From CALDTK01 sp963837005 (GTDB taxonomy: Bacteria; Bacteroidota; Bacteroidia; Chitinophagales; Saprospiraceae): DNA of 64,000 bases. The notes below the pieces were generated by a model that was not told the origin of the DNA, made no database searches, and saw only the letters and a program-made list of their open reading frames with translations. The stretch lies in contig CAWIMC010000022.1 of assembly GCA_963837005.1 (NCBI GenBank), positions 323,283-387,282 of the forward strand. Direction: 5' to 3'. Position numbers and translations under genes: made by a program. Below are positions 9,183-18,617 of the stretch, in pieces. Each line of letters starts with the position of its first letter. Positions within the stretch are counted from its first letter, which is position 1.

Positions 9183-10067
9183 CTAGTTGCGCGCGTCCTG
9201 TCCCCAGAATAGCTTACCCCGAATCGTATGCAAAAAGCTGCGGTCTTTGATGCGGACCATCCGCGTCGAGAAGCCACACTTCCGCACCGCGAGAGGGGCC
9301 TGGCGCTCGTCGATGATCTCGTGCCGAGAGTCGAGCGTGCACAGGAAATTCTCCGCGCGACCTTCCACCTCGAAGCTCACCACCGAATCGTCCGAGATCA
9401 CGATCGGACGGACGTTGAGGTTGTGTGGGGCCACGGGCGTAATCACGAAGTTGCCCGAACCCGGAAACACGATCGGCCCGCCACAGCTCAGCGAATACCC
9501 TGTCGACCCGGTTGGCGTGGCCAAAATCAGACCGTCGGCCCAGTAGCTGTTGAGGTAGTCCCCGTTGACATAGGTGTGGATCGTGATCATCGACGAGGTG
9601 TCGCGCTTGAGCAAGGTAAAGTCATTGAGCGCGAAATTCATGCTTCCGAACAGGCCTACGTCGCTCACCAACTCCAGCATCTCGCGCTCAGAGACGTCGT
9701 AGTGACCGCGCTTCAGCAGTCGCACCGTCTCCTCGATCATCGTCTTCTCGATGCTTGCCAAAAAGCCGAGTCGCCCGAGGTTGATGCCTACAATCGGCAC
9801 CCCTGTGTCGCGGACCAGTGTAGTCGCCGTCAAGATCGTTCCGTCGCCCCCGAGCGTGATGACGAAGTCGAAGTGTTTGACGCGGAAATCTAGGTGGCTT
9901 TCGAAACTTCCGACATCCCCCGTCACGATACCCTCCTCGCGCAACGACGCTAAGTAGGGCGCGTACACGTACGTACTTACCCGATGCTCGCCGAGGGCCG
10001 CGAAAAGCAACGTGATGGAGGCGGCATCCTGGGCTTTGACGACTTGACTGTAAACGGCTACTCGCAT
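9183..10067 (-). CDS. nadK: NAD kinase
   Basis: A 294-residue enzyme that phosphorylates NAD to NADP in the cytoplasm. The family signature GGDGT is at 73-77, followed by the NAD-binding segments LNDFTLLK and TPTGSTGYSLSCGGPIV. The start at 10067 (MRVAVYSQ) gives the normal Bacteroidota N-terminus; a frame extension to 10109 adds only low-quality residues. It lies last in a minus-strand row with a D15-type outer-membrane gene and a CBS-domain gene, a grouping common in Bacteroidota. Confidence 0.95.
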   Translation of the reverse strand: MRVAVYSQVVKAQDAASITLLFAALGEHRVSTYVYAPYLASLREEGIVTGDVGSFESHLDFRVKHFDFVITLGGDGTILTATTLVRDTGVPIVGINLGRLGFLASIEKTMIEETVRLLKRGHYDVSEREMLELVSDVGLFGSMNFALNDFTLLKRDTSSMITIHTYVNGDYLNSYWADGLILATPTGSTGYSLSCGGPIVFPGSGNFVITPVAPHNLNVRPIVISDDSVVSFEVEGRAENFLCTLDSRHEIIDERQAPLAVRKCGFSTRMVRIKDRSFLHTIRGKLFWGQDARN

Positions 10068-10131
10068 GCAGGAGGCAAGGTAGCCGTGTCGCGGCGTTGG
10101 GGCCACCATTCGGAAATGGTCGAACGGCCCC

Positions 10132-11715
10132 CTAAAACCCCGTCGTAAAGCCCAGGTACCAGCCCCACTCCCCCAGGTGATTGCGCGAAAACTCGACGCT
10201 CAGCACCTGCCCGTACCAAGCGTTGCCGTACAGGCCGAAGCCATAGCTCCGCAGCACCTCGTTGGCCAGCACGTTGCCAGCTGTCTCACTCGGGTCGCGG
10301 GCACCGCCTACGTCGCCATGGACCCCCAGAAACACCCGCAGCGGCACCTCCTGAAAGAGGCGGATCGGCGAGGCTGGCACCTTGACCACCTGGTCGAAGA
10401 CGCGCGCCCGCAAGGTCGTTTTGGCGAAAGCAAAATCGAGCCCATCGACGATGTAATACTGGTATCCCCGGAGGAAGTCCTGCCCAAAGCCGAGGCTCTC
10501 TCGGTTGTAGTAAGGCACCGGGTCACGCTGAATATCGGTCTTCACCTTGAGGTTGACGGCCAGGTTCAAGCGCTCGCCAAGAGGCTGGTAGTGTGCGTAC
10601 TCCGCCGAGATGTCGAGGCGATTGAGGTCGTCGTCGGCACGGAGGCCGCGCTTGTGGAGCCGGAAGCGGAAATAGTCCCCGCGCAGGGGGAAGGGCCGCA
10701 CGTCGCGCTTGTCGTAGGTGTACTGGTAGAAGAACCCGTAATACGCCTGGCGCCGCAGGGCGTCCCCGAGAAAATTGGTATTGATCTCGGTGGCGAGCAC
10801 GGAGTCGGCCGTCGTCACTTGGCGCTCGATCGAAAACAGGTGCGTAGTGTAGAGCCCGGGCCGGAGCGTGATCCCCGCGCGGAGCCGACGGCGGTTGAGC
10901 ACCGAGGAGGTATCGTTACTGAAAAAGTCCTGCTCCCCGCCCACCGTGCGGAAGTTCCACTCGCGGTTTCGATCGGCGAGCGCGTTGAGTTCGAGGCCCA
11001 CCAGCTTGGCGCGGTCGATGTAGGGGATTTGGTAGGTGATCTCGGCCTTGCGCGTATAGCCGGTCTGGATCCCGAGCGAGAGGCGGTCGGCGCGCCCGGT
11101 GATGTTGCGGTGCCGCAACTTGACGCCGAGGTTGATGCGGCTCAGGTCGCGGTTTTGCTCCGTCCACCAAACGTTAAAATTGCGATCCGCGAGGTCAACG
11201 GCGACCGAGGGGTAGAGGTACCACTTCTCGCGCACGACTACCCGCAACGTCAGTGAGTGGGCCTCGGGATCGAGCGCGGCAATGAGGGCCTCCGCCTCGG
11301 AGAAGAGCCCGGTATTGAGCAGCAGACGGCGCTGTCGCTCGAGGACGTCCGGGAGATTCAAGAGGAGCACAGTGTCCCCCTCTTGGAGGCCCATCTCGCG
11401 CAGGAGGATCGGGCGACGCGTCTTGCGGTTGCCCTCCACCAGGACTTGCCGCACCACGGCATATGCGTTCGAGTCGGTGGGGAGGGCCAGGGTACGAAGG
11501 GAGTCGTGCTGTCCGGCGACGGCGAGTTTGCGGGGGCCGGAGGTCGGGGCGAGCGCTGGGTGGCGGACGCTGTGGGGTGGATCACCGAGCGGGGCTTCGG
11601 TGCCGGGGCGTTCGGGGGTCTGGGCTTTCGCCAAAACCATCAGCACCAGGACCAGCCCCAGTCCGAGCCCACGCACGGCCCGAACCCACACCCGGCGGGG
11701 GGGCATGGTCAGCAT
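10132..11715 (-). CDS. Outer-membrane assembly protein with POTRA and D15/BamA-type barrel
   Basis: About 527 residues from the ATG at 11715 (524 if the ATG at 11706 is used). A signal segment (GLGLGLVLVLMVLAKAQ) precedes a POTRA-like domain (VVRQVLVEGNRKTRRPILLR) and a C-terminal surface-antigen barrel that ends with an aromatic residue (LGFTTGF), the usual sorting signal for Omp85 proteins. With few POTRA domains it is shorter than canonical BamA, so it may be a TamA/BamA paralogue that inserts or exports outer-membrane proteins. The signal peptide carries a perfect iterated motif (11623-11638), with another relative at 10418-10431. It sits between nadK and the CBS gene. Confidence 0.82.
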   Translation of the reverse strand: MLTMPPRRVWVRAVRGLGLGLVLVLMVLAKAQTPERPGTEAPLGDPPHSVRHPALAPTSGPRKLAVAGQHDSLRTLALPTDSNAYAVVRQVLVEGNRKTRRPILLREMGLQEGDTVLLLNLPDVLERQRRLLLNTGLFSEAEALIAALDPEAHSLTLRVVVREKWYLYPSVAVDLADRNFNVWWTEQNRDLSRINLGVKLRHRNITGRADRLSLGIQTGYTRKAEITYQIPYIDRAKLVGLELNALADRNREWNFRTVGGEQDFFSNDTSSVLNRRRLRAGITLRPGLYTTHLFSIERQVTTADSVLATEINTNFLGDALRRQAYYGFFYQYTYDKRDVRPFPLRGDYFRFRLHKRGLRADDDLNRLDISAEYAHYQPLGERLNLAVNLKVKTDIQRDPVPYYNRESLGFGQDFLRGYQYYIVDGLDFAFAKTTLRARVFDQVVKVPASPIRLFQEVPLRVFLGVHGDVGGARDPSETAGNVLANEVLRSYGFGLYGNAWYGQVLSVEFSRNHLGEWGWYLGFTTGF

Positions 11716-11815
11716 ACGAATGGGTAATGGGTGGTCGGGCTCGACATTCGGCGGTAAAGGTCGGGCTAAAGCCGCGGCCCCGCGGGGGCAATGGCGGGGG
11801 CGGTCGGGGACTGGC

Positions 11816-12478
11816 CTAAACGTTGAGGTAGCTGATGAGCGCATCGTAGCGCTCGCGCATCGTATCAATGGCGTCGCCCTCATTAAACGTGCCCTGCACT
11901 TCGTAGCCGAAGCGCTGGAAGGTGCCGATGATGCCCGCGACGTGCTCGTGGTTGACCTTGATCGTGATCTGGAGCAAGCTCCCATCGGCAGCCACGGACT
12001 CGACGAAGCTGCTTAGAATGATGGCGTTCTCGCTCTCGGCGATACGGGCGATCTCGGCGAGACTGTAGTCGCGGCGCTGCACCTCGAGGATGATGATCGA
12101 GCCACTCTCCGTAAACGTGGCCGTGCGGGCGTAGTAGTTGAGCAGTTCGTTGGCGGTGATGAGCCCGACGTAACCGCCGTCGGGTTCGACCACGGGCACG
12201 GCCGTAAGTTCGTACTGCGCCACCATGCGCATCACTTCGTAGAGGTGGTCCGAGGTCCGGATGCGGATGTGCGGCAGGCTGAGGTTGTAGCTCCCGAGGG
12301 CGGCCTGGGCGTCCTGCTCGAGCACGTCGCTCTCGGACACGATCCCGAGCAACTCGCGGTCGTTGACGATGGGGAGGTGCTGGACAAAAAAGTCGTGCAT
12401 CACCTCGAGGGCGTCCTCCCCGGTATCGGAGGTGCGCAGGGGCACGATCTCGTTGGTGTATAGTTCGCTGGCGGTCAT
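11816..12478 (-). CDS. CBS-domain protein with C-terminal ACT-like domain
   Basis: A 220-residue cytoplasmic protein with two CBS repeats (about 1-55, DALEVMHDFFVQHLPIVND; and 72-125, MVAQYELTAVPVVEPDGGYV) and a C-terminal segment (135-215) whose alternating strands and helices resemble an ACT domain (SIIILEVQRRDYSLAEIARI). CBS pairs usually bind adenosyl nucleotides and regulate a partner. Bacteroidota often keep this gene next to nadK, as here, so a link to nicotinamide nucleotide or energy sensing is plausible but inferred. Confidence 0.88.
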   Translation of the reverse strand: MTASELYTNEIVPLRTSDTGEDALEVMHDFFVQHLPIVNDRELLGIVSESDVLEQDAQAALGSYNLSLPHIRIRTSDHLYEVMRMVAQYELTAVPVVEPDGGYVGLITANELLNYYARTATFTESGSIIILEVQRRDYSLAEIARIAESENAIILSSFVESVAADGSLLQITIKVNHEHVAGIIGTFQRFGYEVQGTFNEGDAIDTMRERYDALISYLNV

Positions 12479-12581
12479 AGGGTCGGGTGGGCGGGGCGGG
12501 CGCAGGCTTCATGGACAACGCACATCGTCGCGACTGGGTCGCTCCGCACCGATCTTAGGTCGGTAATGTCGCCCGCGGACA

Positions 12582-13445
12582 CTACCCGCGCAAGAGGCGC
12601 TCCTTCTGCCGGGCGAATTCTTCGTCGTCGAGCACGCCGCGCTCCCGCAGGCTCGCCAATCGTTCGAGGTCGTCGAGGAGGTTCGGGCTCGGTGACGGAA
12701 GGCTCTGCACCTCGCGCTCGAGCGGCGGGGGCGCCGCCGGGGGAGCGTGGGGCACGATCACGGCCCCGTAGCCGGCCCGCCGCCGCCCGTCGAAGTCCTC
12801 CCGCATCCGCAGCCACGCAAAGTCCGCATCGGTGCCGACGAGGTCGAGGTTGGTGGCCCGCAAATGAACGGCCTTCGAGAGGTGGCGGTAGGCCGCCTCC
12901 CTGTCCTCTAGTAGCGCGTAGCACCGCGCGGCCAGCACCCGGCTCTCGCCGTCGTGGAGGTCGAGGTCGAGGGCCTGCTCGTACTGCTCAGCCGCGAGCT
13001 GGTAGTCAAAGGCGTCGTAGGCGGTTTTGGCGGAAGCTAGCAAGCCCCGACGCGCCCGGCCCGAAAGCACCCGCGGATGCACTACCTCCTTCCCCTTGAG
13101 GTACTTGCCCTCGACGGGGCGATCGGTGTCGACAGGCTCCAAAAACTGCTCGCCGAACTCCTCGTCGCTCATCTTGAACCACTGTACGGCATTGTAGTAG
13201 CCAACGAAGGCCGAGACGGTGAGCCAAGGCGTCATGTCCCACCCAAAAAAACGGTCGAAGGTCGCCATCGAGACGATGAAAAGGAAAATGTGGAACAGCC
13301 CCCACTGCCACTGCCCGAGGGTAAAGCGGTGGACGCCACACCACCCGAGCGCCACGGCAAAAATAACGGCCATCCGCCGCCGCTCACCTGGGCCACCCCG
13401 TCGTCTGTTGCGGTACTTCGCCTGCTGATCTGTTCTCCTCGACAT
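12582..13445 (-). CDS. TM2-domain membrane protein with SHOCT tail
   Basis: 287 residues from the ATG at 13445. After a basic N-terminus comes a TM2 domain (helix AVIFAVALGWCGVHRFTLGQ, then WGLFHIFLFIVS, with a third helix near residue 90). A TPR-like helical part follows (about 150-215, AAEQYEQALDLDLHDGESRV), then a proline-rich linker and a C-terminal SHOCT motif (LERLASLRERGVLDDEEFAR). SHOCT tails are small interaction or targeting modules found at protein ends. No specific function is known. A G variant of the iterated motif lies at 13023-13038. Confidence 0.8.
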   Translation of the reverse strand: MSRRTDQQAKYRNRRRGGPGERRRMAVIFAVALGWCGVHRFTLGQWQWGLFHIFLFIVSMATFDRFFGWDMTPWLTVSAFVGYYNAVQWFKMSDEEFGEQFLEPVDTDRPVEGKYLKGKEVVHPRVLSGRARRGLLASAKTAYDAFDYQLAAEQYEQALDLDLHDGESRVLAARCYALLEDREAAYRHLSKAVHLRATNLDLVGTDADFAWLRMREDFDGRRRAGYGAVIVPHAPPAAPPPLEREVQSLPSPSPNLLDDLERLASLRERGVLDDEEFARQKERLLRG

Positions 13446-13532
13446 CGACCGCCAAAAGTACCCGCAGCGAGGAAGCCCCTGCGTCACTACTCTACCAAAA
13501 CCGCGTTTTGATCGCCTAACGGCAGGGCCGGG

Positions 13533-14789
13533 TCAAAGACCCTGGAAGTGGACCGACAGAACCGTGATGTCGTCGGTCGGCTCGGCGTTGCCCTGGTAGC
13601 CACTCAGCTCACGCTCGAGGCGCGCGTTGAACTCGGTGGCCGTACAGACGCCCCGCGCGCAGGCAAACTCGAGCAGGCGCTCCTCGCCGTACATCAGGCC
13701 GTCGGGATTGACGAGTTCGCTCACGCCGTCGGTGTAACAGAAGAGGAGGCCACCGGCGCTCAGGTCAATGCGCCCCGTGTCCACGCGCGGGATACGGTCG
13801 AAGGCACCGAGGAAAGTGCAGCCGACAGTGAGTTCGACGGGGTCTTCGCAGTTGCTGATGACCACCAGTGGAGGGTTATGCCCGGCGTTTACGTAAGACA
13901 GTTGCCGCGTGTTAGTGTCGTACTCGGCGACGAAGAGCGTTAGGAAGCGATCGCCGCGCGTCACGCGGAACAGCGCCGTATTCAGGGCCTGCACGAAGTC
14001 CGCCAGCATCGGCCGCGAGCGACCGAGCGACCAGAACGATGCCTCGAAGTTGCTCATCAACAGCGCCGCGCCCGTCCCCTTGCCGGCGATGTCGGCCACG
14101 CAGAACAGCAGTCGTCCGTCGTCGAAGTACTCCGCCGAATAAAAGTCTCCGCCCACGCCAAAGCGCGGCAGGTAGAGGGCCGCCATGTCGAAGTGCTCTC
14201 CGGAGGGCAGCGTGTCGGGGACGAGCGAGCGTTGGATCTCGCTGGCCAGCGCCAACTCGGCCTGGTAGCGCTCTTGCTCTAGCTGCTGCTTAAAGAGGCG
14301 CTTGTTCTCGATCGCGACGGCGACCACGTGCGTAATCGTGGTGACGAGCTGTACGCGGGCCGAAGCCTCGGGGGCGTCGGAGAGGTCGCCGAGAAAGACG
14401 TAGACGAGGTTCTGGTTTTTGTGCGTGACCGGAATCACGAAGTCGAAGCTGCACAGCAGCGGGTGTCCGTCGTCGCTGATTGGCCCACGGACCTGGTAGT
14501 CATCGAAACACTCGCTCACGCCCACCATGCGCTCGCCGTCGGTGAGGCCAATAAATGAGCGACACTCCCAGTGCCCGTCGCGCTGGAAGTACAGCGCCAT
14601 GCGCCGGATGCCGAGGTCCCAGTTGAGGAAGTTGGCGTACATCTCGAAGAGCTCGCGGGCCGATCGGTTTTCGTTGATGGCCTGCGTAATATTGAGCAGG
14701 CGGTTGATCTGCAACTCCTTGAGCCCGAGCTCGCGCTCTAAGGTCTCGGGAGAGTACTCTTGGGTGAAGGTGCCTGGCACAGCGTGCAA
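13533..14789 (-). CDS. SpoIIE/RsbU-type PP2C phosphatase with GAF-like sensor domain
   Basis: About 418 residues. A helical N-terminus and GAF-like domain (about 40-180) lead through a coiled segment (KQQLEQERYQAELALASEIQ) into a PP2C domain with the metal-binding motifs GGDFYS, DIAGKGTGAALLMS, NAGHNPP and the final PTDDITVLSV. Proteins of this kind dephosphorylate anti-sigma-factor antagonists in partner-switching systems; no antagonist gene lies nearby. The start is uncertain: a TTG at 14789 or a GTG at 14780 both give a sensible N-terminus. It diverges from the ROK kinase gene with about 70 bases between them. Confidence 0.88.
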   Translation of the reverse strand: MHAVPGTFTQEYSPETLERELGLKELQINRLLNITQAINENRSARELFEMYANFLNWDLGIRRMALYFQRDGHWECRSFIGLTDGERMVGVSECFDDYQVRGPISDDGHPLLCSFDFVIPVTHKNQNLVYVFLGDLSDAPEASARVQLVTTITHVVAVAIENKRLFKQQLEQERYQAELALASEIQRSLVPDTLPSGEHFDMAALYLPRFGVGGDFYSAEYFDDGRLLFCVADIAGKGTGAALLMSNFEASFWSLGRSRPMLADFVQALNTALFRVTRGDRFLTLFVAEYDTNTRQLSYVNAGHNPPLVVISNCEDPVELTVGCTFLGAFDRIPRVDTGRIDLSAGGLLFCYTDGVSELVNPDGLMYGEERLLEFACARGVCTATEFNARLERELSGYQGNAEPTDDITVLSVHFQGL

Positions 14790-14859
14790 GGTAGTGCGCA
14801 GTCTCCTTTACGGCGCTCTTGGGCGACGCACGGCTCAGCGGTCTACTTTCGCCGGCACG

Positions 14860-15762
14860 ATGGGACCAATCTGGGGGATAGACTTAGGCGGCACGAAGAT
14901 CGAGGGCGTCGTCCTCGAATCGGCCGCGAGCATGAGCGTCCTGCGGCGCATGCGCATCCCCACCGAGATAGATAAGGGCTACTACCACGTGCTGGGGCAA
15001 ATCCACAAGCTCGTAGAAGTGCTGAGCGCCGAGGTGAGCGTACGGCCCGCCAGCATCGGGATCGGCCTTCCGGGGGCGCTCGACCCCATCACGCGAACAC
15101 TAAAGTCCTCCGGGTGGGAGGCCCTCGACGGCAAGCCGATCCAGAGCGACCTGGAGACCTACCTCGGGGTGCCGGTCCGCGTCGCCAACGACGCCAACTG
15201 CTTTGCGCTCGCCGAGACGCGCTACGGCAGCGTGCCGGAGGTGTTGCCGACGGCCAAGTGCGTGGTAGGCGTGATACTCGGTACGGGCGTCGGGGCGGGA
15301 ATCGTCTTCAATGGTCGCGTGTACCCTGGTCGCCAGGGCATCGCCGGGGAGTGGGGCCACAACTTCCTCGACGAGTCGGGCGGACGCTGCACCTGCGGGC
15401 GCTACGGCTGTGCGGAGACGGTGATCAGCGGTCCGGCCCTGGAGCGCCATTACGAGCAACTGAGCGGTCGGCACCTCCCGCTGGCAGACATTGCCGCCGC
15501 CGCCGAGCTCGGACGTGATCAGGCTGCCGCGCAGACCATCGAGCGCCTCGTCTACAATTTCGCCAAGGCCGTCGGCGCGGTCATCAATCTACTCGACCCC
15601 GACGCGATCATTATCGGGGGTGGCGTTGGCAAAATCGAGGCGCTGCACACGCAGGGTCCAGATCTGATCAAACGCTTCGTGTACAATACGCGGCTGGACA
15701 CCTTGATTTTGAAGCCCAAGCTGGGGGACAGCGCGGGAGTGTTCGGGGCGGCGTTGTTGTAG
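14860..15762 (+). CDS. ROK-family sugar kinase
   Basis: 300 residues from the ATG at 14860. The N-terminal phosphate loop is WGIDLGGTKIEG (Asp8, GGTK 10-13). The catalytic region ANDANCFALAE holds the family's Asn-Asp pair, and the ROK zinc motif appears as GHN followed by CTCGRYGCAE. The second ATP-binding segment is GTGVGAGIVF. Cytoplasmic members phosphorylate glucose, mannose, fructose or N-acetylhexosamines; there is no DNA-binding domain, so this is an enzyme and not a repressor. The length is normal. It starts between the divergent phosphatase and the ABC transporter genes. Confidence 0.92.
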   Translation: MGPIWGIDLGGTKIEGVVLESAASMSVLRRMRIPTEIDKGYYHVLGQIHKLVEVLSAEVSVRPASIGIGLPGALDPITRTLKSSGWEALDGKPIQSDLETYLGVPVRVANDANCFALAETRYGSVPEVLPTAKCVVGVILGTGVGAGIVFNGRVYPGRQGIAGEWGHNFLDESGGRCTCGRYGCAETVISGPALERHYEQLSGRHLPLADIAAAAELGRDQAAAQTIERLVYNFAKAVGAVINLLDPDAIIIGGGVGKIEALHTQGPDLIKRFVYNTRLDTLILKPKLGDSAGVFGAALL

Positions 15763-15795
15763 AGCGAGCCCTTGGCTCACGCTACCTTCCCCCCA

Positions 15796-16464
15796 ATGCT
15801 CTGCAGCCGCGACCTCACCTTCCGCTACCCTTCCGGCAGCGATCTTCACTTGCCCGATGTCGAGATCCCCGCAGGTGGGGAGGCGCTGGTGCTCGGGCCG
15901 AGCGGCTCTGGCAAGTCGACGCTCCTAAGTTTGTGGTCGGGTCTGCTTTCGCCAAAACATGGGACCATCACCGTCGCCGATGTGCGAGTAGATCAATTGC
16001 GCGGAGCCGCTCGGGACCGGTGGCGGGGAAGCCAGGTGGGCTTCGTGTACCAGAGTCCACGGCTCATCGCGAGCCAGTCGGTGGCGGATAATATCGAGCT
16101 GCCGAGGCGCCTTTCGGCAAAACCCGTCTCCCGCACTTCGACCCTGGCCGCCATGGACGAACTCGGCATCGCGCACCTCGCCGACCGCTACCCGAACGAC
16201 TGTAGCCTCGGTGAGCGCCAACGCATCGGTATCCTCCGAGCCGTGGCCCACGAACCGACCCTCCTGCTCGCCGATGAACCAACCAGTGCCCTCGATCGCC
16301 ACAACGCGATGGCCGTCGCCGAACTCCTCCGCGAACGCGCTCGCCGACACGGGGCCACTTTGGTTATTGTGACGCACGACGACCGACTGCGACCGCTCTT
16401 CGAACACACCATCACGCTCGCCGCTACTGCGGCCACCCAAACCGCTACCAATGACCGTCCTTAG
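15796..16464 (+). CDS. ABC transporter ATP-binding subunit, LolD/MacB type
   Basis: 222 residues from the ATG at 15796. Walker A is GPSGSGKST (34-42), the signature appears as CSLGERQRIGILRA, Walker B is LLLADEPTSALD, and the switch histidine lies in VTHDD. The small size and LolD-like features fit the ATPase of an FtsX-type exporter, and the gene overlaps the start of such a permease (16451) by 14 bases. Two iterated motifs lie inside (15945-15958 perfect; 16110-16125 variant). Confidence 0.9.
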   Translation: MLCSRDLTFRYPSGSDLHLPDVEIPAGGEALVLGPSGSGKSTLLSLWSGLLSPKHGTITVADVRVDQLRGAARDRWRGSQVGFVYQSPRLIASQSVADNIELPRRLSAKPVSRTSTLAAMDELGIAHLADRYPNDCSLGERQRIGILRAVAHEPTLLLADEPTSALDRHNAMAVAELLRERARRHGATLVIVTHDDRLRPLFEHTITLAATAATQTATNDRP

Positions 16465-17806
16465 GCTCGTTTGGGGGTACCTCCGACACCGCCCGCTGGC
16501 TGCGGCGCTCCCCGTAGGACTCGTAGCCCTCGGTACGGGCTTGCTGAGTTTGTTGCTGCTGCTAGACCGGCAACTCACCGAGCAGTTCGATCGCAACTTG
16601 GCGGGGGTCGATATGGTGATCGGGGCAAAGGGCTCACCGCTGCAACTCGTCACCTCGACCATCTACCATGCCGATGCTCCCACCGGCAACGTGCCCGTCA
16701 AGTCGGTAAAGCCCTTCGGTAGGCCGGGGCATCCGCTTATCGAAGAAGCGGTGCCACTTGCCCTCGGCGACAGCTACCGCGGCCGACGGATCGTGGGGAC
16801 GACGAGTACCTTCTTCGGCTGGTACGGTGCCGAGCTGGCGGAGGGGCGACTTCCCAATGCACCTTTTGAGGTGGTGGTGGGGGCTCGTGCGGCGGTGACG
16901 GCTTCGCTCGGGATGGGCCAGAAGTTCCAGAGCGCGCATGGTCTCGATGACAATGAGGACCTCACGCACACGGACGCTGGTTTTTTGAAGGTGGTCGGGG
17001 TACTAGCACCGACGGGTTTGGTCATCGATGAGTTGATTGTCACGCCGGTGGAGACAGTCTGGGCGGTGCACGATCACCATGGGGGGGAGGCGGAACAGAC
17101 CGCGGCGGATGAAGAGGGTTTTGACGAAAGTCACGAAGGACACGGAGAGCACGGCGAGCACAGCGATCACAGCGATCACAGCGCCAGACACGGATCTACA
17201 TGGCGAGCACGAAGCAGGAGAGGTACAGCACGTAGCCCTGTCTACGCCTTGGTACGAGCGTGAAGACAAGAGCATTACGGCTCTGCTCACCAAATTTTCG
17301 GCGCGCAACACCGCGACCCTCAATTTTGCGCGCAACCTCAACGAGAACACGGACCTAATGGCCGCGACGCCGCCTGTAGTCATGGCGCAGTTTAGCGAAC
17401 AGGTCGCGGGGGCGGAGGCGGTGGTACGCGCACTCGGCAGTGTGATCTTGATCGCGTCTCGATCCTGAGCCTCTTCGTTATTCTGCTCAATGCGCTACGC
17501 GATAGGCTGGGCGAACTAGCGCTGTTGCGCTCGCTCGGGGCGACGCCGGGGTTTGTGTTTGGGCTGGTGTTGGCGGAGGGCCTGCTGTTGGCGGCGCTGG
17601 GAGCAGTACTCGGGCTGGTCGGAGGTCGCGTACTGTTTTATGTATTGCAACTCCGTTTGGCGGAGCGCTATCCCGTGGGCTCGCTCGACTTCGCTACATC
17701 GCCCAGGAGCCGGGTTTGCTCGGCCTGAGCTTGTTGGCGGCCCTTGTTGCGGCGCTGTCTGCCCGCCTGGTGGGCCTACCGAGTAGACCCGGGGCTAACG
17801 CCCTAA
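16451..17806 (+). pseudogene. FtsX-like ABC permease with a His-rich periplasmic loop, frameshifted
   Basis: The N-terminal 240 residues read normally: a first helix (AAALPVGLVALGTGLLSLLL), a MacB-like periplasmic domain, and then an unusual loop rich in His, Glu and Asp (HDHHGGEAEQ, SHEGHGEHGEHSDHSDHS). The frame then changes inside the repeated CACAGCGAT codons (about 17160-17200), again near 17455, near 17700 and near 17755. Joining the frames restores a standard FtsX ending (ILSLFVILLNALRDRLGELA, LLRSLGATPGFVFGLVLAEG, LPAWWAYRVDPGLTP) with a stop at 17804-17806. Either the gene is dead or the sequence has several indels. The His-rich loop suggests metal sensing or metal-linked export, as an inference. 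Confidence 0.78.
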
Positions 17807-17943
17807 ACGACAGCACGCGCCACAATCCGAGGATCGTAGCGCGTGCTGAAGTGGTTTTGCCGAAAGGCGTCAACTTAGAGTCCCTTCGAAGTGATCGCCT
17901 GGTCGTGGCGATTGTAGAAGTTGTCGTTGCCGAACATGCGGTG

Positions 17944-18531
17944 CTATAGAAACCGTCGTCCATGCCTTTGAAACTTCGTGTCGAAGTCCTTGTAGGCTGT
18001 CCGGTCGAAGGTCGTACCAGCGGCTTGCTCCTTGAACTGTGGGTGTGCAGTCTCGTAGTAGTGGAGCGATTCGATCTCGTACCGGGGGCGCAACTCGGAG
18101 CCGCGGCGGTAACGGGGGGCGAGACCAATGTAGTCGGCGGTCACGCCGTTCACATGAATCGAGTTGTTCGCATGGTCGAGCTTGGCCATGCCTATTGGCA
18201 CGATGACTAGCTCATCGACGTCCTCTTTGTAGGTGTTTCCAGCTTCGGTGTCGAGGTAGGTGGTCCGGTCACGGTACGGTGTGGCGAACTCGTGGTCGGT
18301 AGCGACTTCGAGGTAGCGCACTTTCTCTAGCGCCTTATCGACGATCAGGTTGTCGACTTTGCCGACGACTTGGCCACCGTCGAGCTTGACGGTCCATCCG
18401 CGCACGTCTGGGTCGTCGTGGTGGACCTTGTAGTCGGGGAGGTCGTGAAGGTAGAACAGGCGTCGGTGGTCGGTGCCGAGGGCACGATTGGTGGTTGCTT
18501 TAGTGGGGTTGTCGCTTACGATGGAAGACAT
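17944..18531 (-). CDS. PRC-barrel domain protein
   Basis: 195 residues as read, with a PRC-barrel similar to photosynthetic reaction-centre H subunits and stress proteins (VRGWTVKLDGGQVVGKVDNL, IVDKALEKVRYLEV). A second strand-rich half follows. The natural C-terminus seems displaced: after the in-frame stop at 17944, the same frame continues as HRMFGNDNFYNRHDQ to a stop at 17875. A local frame change between about 17940 and 17985 would give a smooth join (KGMDDGFYS then HRMFG). That looks like two compensating indels, so the true end is probably 17875. Such proteins are stress-induced in many Bacteroidota; the role is unknown. Confidence 0.8.
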   Translation of the reverse strand: MSSIVSDNPTKATTNRALGTDHRRLFYLHDLPDYKVHHDDPDVRGWTVKLDGGQVVGKVDNLIVDKALEKVRYLEVATDHEFATPYRDRTTYLDTEAGNTYKEDVDELVIVPIGMAKLDHANNSIHVNGVTADYIGLAPRYRRGSELRPRYEIESLHYYETAHPQFKEQAAGTTFDRTAYKDFDTKFQRHGRRFL

Positions 18532-18617
18532 AGTATTGTGTTGTTTAGATTGGAGGGAAGGGAGGTGGGGAGTAAGGATACCGGCAGGCGTGGAGGCCTA
18601 CCGGAACATTTGGTTAT

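Noticed and set aside
10177..11256. 359-codon plus-strand frame
   Set aside because: Antisense to the D15 outer-membrane gene, whose codons and domains are convincing. The shadow product is Val/Glu-rich without motifs.
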